Assembly: GCA_028583405.1 (NCBI GenBank) | Contig: CM053243.1 | Location: 49,177,826 to 49,241,825 of the forward strand | Length of the DNA: 64,000 nt | Direction of reading: 5' to 3' | From: Pogonophryne albipinna | Taxonomy: Eukaryota > Chordata > Actinopteri > Perciformes > Artedidraconidae | In this document: one piece after another, positions 23,032 to 35,000 of the stretch | Layout: each line of letters opens with the position of its first letter | Numbering within the stretch: position 1 is the stretch's first letter | The notes under the pieces: generated by a model | Told to the model about the DNA's origin: nothing | The model's input: the letters and a program-made list of their open reading frames with translations, nothing else | The model's database searches: none | Program-made: the position numbers and the translations under genes

Positions 23032-26000
23032 ATCAGTCTTTGTACTGGCACAGATTCACAATACATTTAGATGACTGCTCTTAACTCTAAACCTAACCCA
23101 TACTAACCCGATCTTACCCAACTTTAAAAGACTTGTTAACTATATAATAAAAGTGAGCGCTGAAGAACCAGCTCAGTCTTTGGAACGGTTTTCAGATGCA
23201 CTTGCAGTGTCCTTTTCTTATTATTAACCAAAAGGGAAAGCATTACACAGGGTTAGAACTTCACTTGGGTCAAATCTAGAGGTAGTCCTGGGTCTGATGC
23301 CACAGTCAGTGTGTACATTGACTCAGCTCTATCTGTGCTGTACCTATAAACACAGTGTGTGTGTTCAAGTGACTCTACTAAGCTGTCTGTGTTTTTAGTT
23401 CCATAGAGACCCCCTGTCAGCGGTGGAGGTGTGCCATGAAGGGGACGTGGTCATTGTTCTGCCAGGGGTGTACACTGTCAGCCGCTCCATCTTCCTGCCA
23501 GACTCCATCACTATAGAAGGTAATAGTGAGCACCTCATCTTCCACTAAAGAAATGATCATCTAAAAGACACAGATTGTCTTCACGCATTCATTAACATGT
23601 GCAGACTCATACACAGCCCCTTTATACATGGATGCATTTCATATTTAAGCTCATTATTCCATTCAGAGATTCCTCTGAATCTAACAACAACACAAACCCC
23701 CCCCCTCTTTGTGCTGACTGCCGGTTGTTGTGTGGTGTGCCAGGCTTCGGGCTCCCTGATGAGGTGGTGATTGAGAAGAAAAACAAGGGCGACTCCTTTG
23801 TGGAGTCCACAGGCGCTAACGTGAGCCTGTCCAACATCAAGTTCATCCAACACGACGCTATTGAGGGAATTCTGTGTGAGTACATGACAGGCCGCCCTGT
23901 AAATCTCTGTACCCCCCCCTCTAATTTGACTACAGTCAACAACAAGGTTTTCCAGATTAGAGCCGTCTGTCCCTTCTGAGTCACCCCACAATAACTATTG
24001 TCATCATAACCATCATTATTCCCATGTCTCCTTGCACTCCTGTTGTGTGTCAGGTGTGCGTCAGGGCACAGTTCACATGGAGAACTGTGTGCTGCAGTGT
24101 GAGACCACCGGAGTGATCGTGCGGAACTCTGCCCGCCTCACCATGAACATGTGTGACCTCTACGGCTCCAAGGTCAGTACCACGAATGTAATAAATGCAC
24201 AAACACATTGTTTGTTTATGAATCCTCCTAAGATATTCCATGCTTGCAAGAATGGCGTCCTCCTAGTGAGTGAGCATGTGACTAACATACCACTTTTTAA
24301 AGCACTACAAAAAAGAACTAAGACATGTTTTCTGATGTAACATAGAATTACTTGGTCTCCAAATAAATCCTATGTAAGGGATAATGTGCAGCTCAAGATC
24401 CCTCCGCTTGGCGTAGGGCTCCCGAACGGCCTGTCGGGTGTTCTTTTCCCCGTAATGACCAAGTCGCTGCACATTATCCCGCTTATTACAAGGCCACATT
24501 CTCAACAAAGTAACGACATGACTCCCAATATGAATTGAAATGCTTTTATAGATTTAGAATTTTTTTCTATATATAGTAGGCTATTATTGATTTAAATTGA
24601 CATGCATCCGCTAAGAAAAATAGTCCGTTGTTACCGTTTGAACTAACGTAGCAACGGCAGGAACTGCTTCGATAGCGTTTTTGAGGAGCTTTTTGATTAC
24701 AGATTTGAAAACATCGCTGCTTGCTTTAAAAGTAGCACAATTCATTATGTCAAACCTTGGGAAGTATCTAGATATCCCTGCCCTAATGCCAAAGGAACTG
24801 CACACTGAATATGTGTCGCCGTCTGAGGTCTATGTCTAGACCGCTGCGTAAAAAGGAGGGTTTCTGCCCCGTTACTTCTCCGCTGTTTTCTTGTTGCTCT
24901 TGTCTTGTCAGTTAGAAAAGCAAACTGCATGCAGTTTGCTTTTCAGCCAAACTGTATGCAGTTAAATCGAACGGAGTTGTTTGTGCAGATGTGAGCATCC
25001 TTGACAGCAGTCTGTCTGTTCTGGATTAACAACGTGTCACGTGTTCTGAATTGACCAATCAGAATCAACTATTCAACTAAGCCATGTATTAAATTACTAT
25101 TAATTATAACGTCTCCATGCTTGAATAATGAGGCGTGGGCTCATCAGAGGTTAAGTTGGTATATCAGTTTATCAAAGGATAACACTGATCACCTCATTTT
25201 ACAGTATAACAAAATACATAATGTATAAATATAAATGTGCTTGTAACACACACTTTCAAACGCACCAATGGTCTTTCTCTAATAGGGGTGCAACAACTAA
25301 TCGACTTAATCGATTCAAATCGATGACCAAATTAGTTGCCAACTAATTCAGTCGTCGATTCGTTGGTGACGTCATCACGTGTGTTTTACACGCCGTTAAG
25401 CTCCAACGTTATCGGTCTTTTTATCGGGACTGGAGACATTTAAAAAATATATGTCATGTATTATTGCTACAAAAACATTATATCGCAGTCTTAGTGTCGC
25501 CAACTAGTTTCTAAAATGCAAAAAGACAAACAAATGCGCCTATGATGTATTTTCGATCTTTCCAATCGAGACGAGATCTCTCTCTCCGTCTGTGTGCGAG
25601 GGGGCGGGGCAGTTCACACACACGCGGCTGACAGCTGCTACATGCAGCAACACACGGCTGGGATAGCGGAGAGAAGCGCTCCGAGGTGTGGTTAAACTTT
25701 ACCCGTCTCGATGTGGAAAATGCTCGTTGCCAATTGTGCAATAAGAGTTTAGCATGTAAGGGCGGTAACACGAGCAATTTGTCTAAACATTTAGCAAAAG
25801 TGCTCCACATTCAGACGGAGGAATGCACCGGGTTCCACTGTCTTTCTAGTAGCTCTGCAGCCCCCCCATCCACGAGTAACGTTTCCACGTCCGCAACACA
25901 CGGAGCAGGGACGGACACAGACATTTGGAGGGGCTATTGCTCAAAACTGAAAAAGGTCCTCTCCTCCCGAAAAAAAACACAAGACCTTTTGAAAATTCTA

Positions 26001-29000
26001 ACTTGTTTTTAATGTAAAAGGTTAATGAAATAAAAACACAACACTCATTGCAAGTGACACTCAGTTGACTTTTATGTCCAACTGCTAAATTTGTTATTCA
26101 GCCTGTGTTCAGTTCAGCCTCTCAAATGTGCTCTGAACTGGAGGCTTGGGGTTAGCCCCCAACAGAACAGGAACTTCACTCAGCACAGATACAGGCTTTG
26201 CATTTATCACTGATTTGTTTCATTAGTGTACTCCAATGTCTGTAGTTTCTTGACATCATCACAGTGCTTCACCTGCAGCTGCCCTGCTGGCACCTTTTAT
26301 CCAGCTCTGCAAAGTTGCAGTCCTTTTGCCTCCTTCAGATTTCTCTCTCTCTGCTTCAGTCTCCTCTTGAAGGCATTCTTAAGCACAGAAATGTAACATT
26401 AGGCTATGCATAAAATAACCAAACTATTATTACATTAACTAAGTTGAACAGTAATTCACATCATCATCTCATAACAAAATAAGCTAAGCAAGGCGACTAC
26501 TTGCATTCAGTGACTTGATTTTTTTTTAAAATGAATTCCAGGGATATCTTTTGTTTTGCGGTCCATATCTCATAAAAATTATCTAATGTTAGTAACTATT
26601 AAAGAAAGAATGGGGACAATTCTGTTTTAATGTAGTTTGACCATTGTAACTGCTGTGCAGACATACTGATAAAATAGGGCTTCTAATTACCTTAAATAAA
26701 CTCACTTAATTCTCACTTAATTTTATTTGTTGAAACCAGTTCAATACGCATTATTCTTATTCTTATCATTCTTTATGAGCGCAGTAACGGTAAGGCATCT
26801 AATTATTTATCTAGTATTCCATCACTTAATAACAGAGATGGTCAAACTGAAGTAGAGACATGGCAGAACTCGTACGATGAAGCGGGACAGTGAACTGTTC
26901 ACCCGTATGTGAGAGGGCGATCAAGAAAAGAGAGCGAGCGGTGAGGGAGTTTACAGATGAAAAGACACAGAAAGACAGAAGCACAACAACAAGTATATTT
27001 AGGTGTTTTTTTTTGTAAATAACCGACGGTGTCAAGAGGAAGTAAAGTCCCCTGGTCTAACTGCCGTGAAAAAACTCAAAATCAATTTTCCAAAATCCGA
27101 CACTAGAGGTGGTCTTAAAAACATATTTTAAAAACGGGGACAGATTGACCCGGGGATTAGCCACCAAAGCCAGGCGGGCATTTAGTATGATCACCATAGC
27201 CATATGAGGCCGGACTCGGAGGGCTTTCCTTTGCTTCCAGCTGTCAGATTGTAAACAATATATCACGTGACTTGGGGCAGATGACAGCGCTGACTTCCGG
27301 TCTGTTTCCCGCAGCGAGACGCTACAATACTAATTGTGGGCTTATCATGTTTATTCGGCCACAACAGAAAAGAAAAAAAAAACCTCTCACTCTCTCCAGA
27401 GGGGCAGGTCAGACAAAAATGGCAAACGGGCCGTTGCCCGGGCAACATTAGCCCGTACCTGTGCACGTCCCTGACACGGAGTTAACAAAATGATACAAAC
27501 ATGGGTTAATGATTAGAGGTAACTGAGTTATTTATTTTGTTAAAGTTTCAGCTATTCTGTTTACAGTTATGTTATCAGATTATTTAATACGATTTGTTAA
27601 AACATTGTTGTTTCTTTTGATGTGAAATATTATGTATTTAAATAAAAAAGTAACGTTAATTCTGTTCACAATTTGTTTCGTTAATTTAATAATATATGTA
27701 TTTTTGAATGAAGTATTCATCTTTATTGTCTTCATTGTTAGTTTCCACATGTCTAAAACAACCTCAAGCTAAACCTAAAAGTTGATGGCTAAATAAGAGC
27801 GCTTGAGAAATTGTGCAAGGCATAATAATCGATTCATCGTTTCATTAATCGATTATCAAATGAGTCGTTTGTTGCAGCTCTATTCTCTACTAGGAATGAT
27901 TGATTAGTACTTGAAGTGATCATGTACAGATCAGCAGATACTGTGTTGTCAGTTTACAGGAAGTGTTTATGTTAATATGACTTCCTGTGTGTTCTCTGCA
28001 GGGGGCTGGTGTGGAGATTTACCCCGGCAGTGTGTGCAGTCTGGTGGGTAACGGCATCCATCACTGTAAAGACGGGATCCTCATCAAGGTGACAAGCACT
28101 GTCCTGACATCCCCTCTTTTAAGAGCCTTTATCCTCCTGATCAGTGTTTCTGCCAGACCAGGGCTGAGAGGGCGTCCACCCGAGAGCGGGGGGGTGTGAC
28201 GTCACGTGACTTGAATTTTGAATTGAGCTGTCCCTTATAGATACTATCTCTGTACGTATTAGTGATGGGAATTCCGGCTCTTTTTAGTGAGCCGGATCAT
28301 TTGGCTCGGCTCACTAATGCCCCTTTCACACCAACGCGTTTTCAGCTCCGACTCGGAGCCGGAGCCTGAAAAGTACCGTTTTTTCCTGTTCACACCGCAG
28401 AGGTGCCGCCTCTTAGCTCCAGAATCCGGTTCACTTCCAGCTCCAAAAAATTGTCGGTCTAGAGGCAAGAGCTTCGGAGCTAAGAGGCGGCGTCGCTTAC
28501 GTCTCTCTTACGTCGAGGCGGGGGCTACGGGCAGGGGGCTACGGATTCGTCGTTGAAGTAGATGCTGAAGACCACAAAGAAGTCTTGCATTTCGCATGTG
28601 ATGTTTGTAAAGTTCCAAGTAAAGTCGTCCCTTGTAAAGTCGTCCCTTGTAAAGTCGTCCGATGCCTTCCATTTCGTTTCGTAAGAGGATAACCAAAGCG
28701 AACAGCGCTTCAATACAATCGGCCATTGTTGTTGTTGTCGATGTGAGGGATTTCCGCGCCGTTTGGATTTTATGAAGCAGGCACGTAAACGGTGACGTCA
28801 TGACGCAGCAGCGGCAGCTCTGGGCGGTGTGAACAGAGCGGGAGCAGAAAAGGGAAACCGGAGCTGAACCAGAAAAGCTCCCGCTCGGAGCTAGAAAGGG
28901 AAAAGCGCTGGTGTGAAAGCCGCATAAGAAGAGCCGGCTCTTTCGGCTCCCAAGCGGCTCTTCATGTTACCACAGTTTACCACGGAGCCTCAGTTTCGCC

Positions 29001-32000
29001 GCTGCGATGCTCCGGCATCCGAGTTGGGGCGGCAGATTTCTTTCAGTCCCAAAAAAGGAAAAAAGCATTCAAGTCGTCCCTTAAGGTTATTTTTTTTATT
29101 TAAATGACGGTACCCAACTATCCATTCTATCCAACATGGATATTGTTGGGTTCAGAATTCCAGAAAAGACAGACAACTTCTAAGTTTAACTATTTATTGT
29201 AAAGAGAGCAAAAGATATATATTACTTGGCCAAGGACTCATCACGTCTTTGGGAATCACAGGCAGCAAAACTGTAATCTGTAACCACCAAATCCGTCAAG
29301 AGCCTCGAACCTCGTGCGACAATACATTTTATTACACAGGGCGTTGCCCGTACATTTATGATTGGTCAAGACTAGCTGAAGAGATACCATGGTTAAGACT
29401 TGGTTCTCTTTGGTTGGTGCGCAGACTCAGATGGAGTCTCTTGGCAACACGATCCTCCAATCAGCATTCGGCCGGCCTGTGGAAGTCCCTCCCTACTCTG
29501 GCACCATCATACGTAATTTGTTTTGAGGAAGCTTCTACAGAAAATCTTGGTTATACTGATTCCCAGCTATGCGTGGGCGCAGAGCAAACCCAGGCGGCCA
29601 AGGCCTCAATAACTCAAGTGTTTCTACAGTGCCTGCATCTGGCTTCTGCTACTTTCTATTGCAAGCTGAAAACTTTCTTCTGCCTATTCCCCTCGTTGGT
29701 ATCTAACCCATCAGAACCTGGGATTAGTGATTGTGTCTATTTATTCTATAGTCATAGCAATCTCATGAGCACAATAAGCATATAATGTAATAATAAGAAT
29801 CAGTCTTGTAATGTTATATAAAAATAGACTCCACAAATGTCAAACACATGATCTTTCATTTACACTTTTTGCTTTAAATCTCACATTCTCTTCATCTTCA
29901 TTTTCTGTTTAAACCACGTCTTTTCTTATCTCTGTAAATTATAAATGGTGTGCTTATTATTTCTAATGTTAATGTTTTCTAAATTAATTTTAGACCCCCT
30001 AATTGCCAGTGCCGCTTCAGAATCTTAATACTTGGACTGTGCCAACAAAATAAAACTCCAACATCTTTAGGTGAACTAAATATCATATTACAATAGCTCT
30101 GATTTTCTGTTATTCTTAAATCAAATTCTTAAAATCCTATTTAAAATCTAAATATAATATGAACTGCTCATGTTTCTGGTAAAGAAACACACTAATGTTA
30201 TGGATTAAAAAACAACTAGAATCATGGTACTGTCAAAGTGAATGGTTTCCTGGTGATGCTGCTTCTACCTGTCAGTGCTTAGAGATTATCAAGCTGAAAA
30301 AATGAATACAGAATTCCAACATACTGTCATCAAATGTCTTTCTATTATGAATTTAAATTGCCCTTGTGAAACTAGTCTTGTGTTAATTCATATCCCCATA
30401 ATGACCTAAACAATAAAGTCTATGGCTTTTACTTCTAATTATTTACCAGACTAGAGACAGGATGTTGTCTAAATTAAATTCTGTCTCATTACATTACTAT
30501 GTTTTAACTTAACTGCAATATGTTCGTTCTACATTTCAAACCCCACTTACTCTAATATCTGTGAAAAAATCCACATTACAAAATGGTTTCATCATCACAG
30601 GTCAACTTCTTTGGTATTCCCATTCTGGAATTACATCTCTCACAGCAGCCCCTTGGTCCATGCTTCTGCATCTGTGTTACCTGTTATAACTCAATCAATA
30701 TTAGAAACATGTCAATATTCATCAAACAGTATCTTATAGACATGGAGCAGGTTCATTCTAAAACTGTCAATCAATGGTCAGATTGAACATCCGAGTTGGG
30801 GGGGCAGGTTTCTTTCAGTCCCTAAATGAAAAATGTAGATTGTGAATTTGACAGCCATGTTGATATAATACATCATACCCACACTCCCCCTTTTTACACA
30901 TAAACCCATAAGTAACAAAATCCTGTATGGGAAGAAAACCTTCAGGTAATCATGGATTATAAGAAAATACCAAACATTATTCACAAATGTACATCCATTA
31001 TTTTCCACAGTAAACACTTCAGTGAAATGAAGTGTTTCTCTCCATCCTTCAGTCCTAAAAGAAACAGAATCTTCATGTTTTAGTTTGAGCTTCACATTTT
31101 GCAAACTGCCACCTCCTGTGGGAGTAAAATATCATCAAGTAGATTAGAAACTGGTCACATGTGCGGTTTTCCAATTCTGTGGAATTTTAGGAAACCTCTC
31201 ATTTCCCACAGAGCCCCAGAATAATGTGTTAGTCCAAAAGCATGCTTGATTAGTCATTGTTTTAAATCATGCAGTTACACTGATCACATGCAGACATACA
31301 CTCACACTCACACTGTCAGGTTGTAAAGTCAAGTTTGGTCAGGTTCACCCCAGAGTCAGTCATTGACAGTGCTTTTCTCAAGTAACCCTGTCAGTCAGGG
31401 TCAAAGGTCATTTGGTCTCAGTCCTTTTGGCCATGTGTCGTGCTCTGCAGAGACTTTGATATGTCAGCATAGGCCAGTATCCTTTGCCTACAAAAATCTG
31501 TCATATATGGAGCGCCATCATTTTTTAATTCACAATTACAACTATACTTTTCCAGACATCTCTAACTTTTCATTGGGACAGCTGTTTCCCACATTTCCTG
31601 AAATGTGTTAGCCAAAAATGTCACTTCTTATAGTACTACTACTGCAGTTTATTAACACCTAATCTATATTAAAATGTCTAATAGATCTATTTCAGAAACT
31701 TGTGCATATAATTATTATCTTGAGTCAAAACATTATTAGGATCTGTAAAGTTCTGCCATGTATTTCATAACTCATATTAATTTATCTTCAATTCTGGTCC
31801 ACTTAAAGAACAATGTTAACCTCTTTAACAGTGAGTGGAACCTTGGGTGTACGAACATGTAACAATCACTCCTTCCTTTATTAAGGATTTAAAAACAGAA
31901 GTAATTTCATCAATGGTTTGTAGTTGAATTTAGGAGTTATCACTTATGGTAGGTATGTTTTTACTTTTTAACATCTCTAAATGTCAGTTAATTACTAATT

Positions 32001-35000
32001 AAATAGATGTCCATTAGGAGGTGGTGACGCTTGTCTTTTAAACTCATAATCTGGTGCCGTGCGCTCCCTGTGAAGCTGCAACTAAGATTTTAAAAACCAC
32101 TGCAGGGTGGGTCGAGTGACCCATTCTCCCTTTTGGTTGTCAATAATATGCACCATTACAATGGGTGATCCAAGGCCCCACATTTGTTTACTCCCAATTA
32201 TATTGCTTTTTCAAAATGAAATTAGCTGTTTTTAATTTAAATTTAATTTTAAACTCTACATTTTGAACGACAAACAACAGTTATTTCCCATAAAAAGTTC
32301 TCCTGTAGTAATATATGCCACAATGGTGAAGCCAATACCTCAAATTGAAATACTATTATTTTGCTTAGAACTAGCTTTCCCTTCAACATGGCCTATATAA
32401 ATAAATATTTGTCTGATTTTATAGAGTGGTTACTAAAACTCTCCCTTTAAACTGTAGATTAATACGGTAACAAATTAAATCTCTACCAAATTCACACATG
32501 AATAAAAACTCTAAAAGAATAATTTGTCCACATGATGAAAAGATTGAAGAATCTGTTCTACTCTGTACTCTTGACTCCAAAACACCCACTGCTTACAGTG
32601 TAGTGAATATTTCCATCATGTCTCCCTTTGTCTCACAGTACCCTCAGTGTTTTAGGATTATTTCCTCATTTTACTTTAATAGTTTCCTCTTTACTGCTAT
32701 TTTTAATTTACCAATTGATTAATTAATGGGTAATACATCTTTTTATCTTTACTTATTTATCAAGTCAATTCAATTTCTTTAAATGTGGTTCTTTTTATTT
32801 GAATAAGTGTGTTTATGTGCAAACTCACTCATTCCGATTGATTCCCTTCCCCTCTCCTCTGGTTTATCTCGAGCCGTGACCCCGGCCTCCTCACATTCTG
32901 CTCGACCAACTCCTCTGATTCTGACTCCTCCCCCTTTGTCCATCAGCTCTTGAATCCATCCTCTGTAACTCTTTGAGGCAGCCATCTGCCCAGTTACATC
33001 TGCAGCCCCCATCATGCCACTGTTCTTGTACTGCTTTGCATTTCATCTCCTCCTTTACAGTCTCTCTGTTGCTTTATGGAGCTTTGGTTCTGGATGCCAC
33101 AGGTGGAGATTGTTCTGGATGCAGTTCTTGTTGTTCTTGTTGTTGTTGGTTCAGCTCTGGTTCTCTGTCTGGTCTATTGAGAAGGAGCAGTCTCCTGCTT
33201 GGGATAGGTCTTTGTTTGCTCAGGCGGATCGGGGTCTTAGCCGTCTGACAGGCAGAGAGAGAGAGAGTCCAGGTCTCGGGACGCATTACCTATAGACAGT
33301 GGCGTGCACAGACATTTATAGGGGCAGGTGCTCGAGAAAAAAAAAAGGGCACATTTTGAGTCGTCGTGGCGGTCGAGTCGAAATTGTGCTCTCCGAAATT
33401 GTGCGCAAAAATTTGTCGGATAATGGCGGATTTTGTTAGTTTCTTTTCGGTTTTTGGTTATTTTATTTCGGGGTTAGGGTTATGTTATTTAATTCTTATT
33501 TTTGCCTGATTTTACTGATTTATTATCAAAAAATTCATTATTTTAACATTTATTTTTATTATTCTAAATGATTTAGGGGGGTCCAATCTGAAGCTAGGGG
33601 GGGACGAAACCCCCCCCCCCCCCCGGGATTGACGCCCCTGGTGGAACCGCCGGCTGCCTTAGTAGTGTGAGATTTATTAAAGGCACATCTTGTATGTCGT
33701 AATTGCATATATATTTATTTCAATAACCATATGCTGTCTGATGCCTATCTAAAACAAATCAAATAGTAGGCTTACTCGCTTCTACACGCTAAAGCAGGGG
33801 TCGGCAACCTTTTTGATATGCAGTGCCATTTAAAAAAAAAGAAGTGTTATCAGCGTGCCAAAGATCGAGAATTATCAAGGGGGGGGGGGGTTGAGGAGCT
33901 TGACGCTCGTGAACTGTCAAAAGGAGGGCGGGGGGAGCAGTGTGTGGACCTGTCAACGAAACTTACATGATGCCGAATTTAACAACCACATTTAAATAAT
34001 TGATTTAAACGGCATATTAATAAGGACGATCGTCCGTTCTGTGATTCTCCAGAACACACATGTTATGATATTAGGGTCATGCAGAGTGAGATGAGATCGC
34101 TGTCCCTTTAAGAGAGAGAGAGAAGGGTCTGGCTTGTGCATGTGTGTGTGTGTGTGGATGGCAGAGCGACAGTGAGAGAACGTGTGTATGTTTCTGGAAG
34201 TGAAACGAGGAAGCAGAAAAACAGAGGTCTGTGATGTATTTTGTGAAACAGAAGAACAGCTAAATAAATGCAACGGCCTCCCAAGAAGAGCTCGCCTCTC
34301 TCCAGTCATTGAAGCTAAAGTGGGTTATTGAACCTGAAGCTTGTTGCTTCTGCCCTCCTCGACTACGGTCTGGGAGCCGACAGGAAAGTTCAACACACAG
34401 ATGGCCAGTCCGCCCCTTTGTAGCATATTATTTCGATGAGAGATGAGCAGATCGCCACTGGGCTTTCAACTAAAGACACAGCCACGCAAAAACTGCGGCA
34501 TGTGTGCAGCTCCTTATGGGTAGGCTGCAATTAGTGAAGTGCTTTCCTCCGTGGTGAAACGATCAGCACCACGGAGGAAAGCGGCAGAAAGTCACCTGGA
34601 GTTAAAGAGAGCGGGGCTGCGTTGCGTGCATGGCTTCCTTCTGCAGGTAACGGGGAGACGCGCTCTGGCGGCGGTCTCATTTAGGATCCGAAAATACTAT
34701 TTAAATATTTTGCACACTTATTCCACTTATTCCAGTGCCGACCCCTGCGCTAAAGCAACTGTAGTCAGGGATGCAAACTCATCAGGTATGAAAAAGGTGA
34801 CAAGGATCCGAGCCCCCCCGACCCCACGGAATATCGGCTTTAAAATGAGGAATAACAGAGGATTTTAGCAGTCAGAACAACTAAAGCAGCAGGTAATAAT
34901 AACAGAAAAGCCAAAGAGTTACATCTAATAGAAATATATAAAAGCATTTATTTTAATTGTGTAGCAGTCAGTTTATAACTTTGGCAGCACTGTTGAGCAT

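Larger units (their letters stand above)
25283..27882 (+). mobile_element. hAT element with BED finger, copy 2
   Basis: Ends TAGGGGTGCAACAACTAATC and, reversed from the right, TAGAGCTGCAACAAACGACTC. The flanks are TTCTCTAA (25275-25282) and TTCTCTAC (27883-27890), 7 of 8 identical. It lies in shcbp1 intron 10. Only a transposase N-terminus remains (25686-25900). It contains a second hAT at 25906-27473. It is the paralogue of 6905-10290. Confidence 0.88.

Noticed and set aside
29249..29785. 178-codon plus-strand frame
   Set aside because: No known domain; lies in the LTR-like segment, opposite to its presumed direction.
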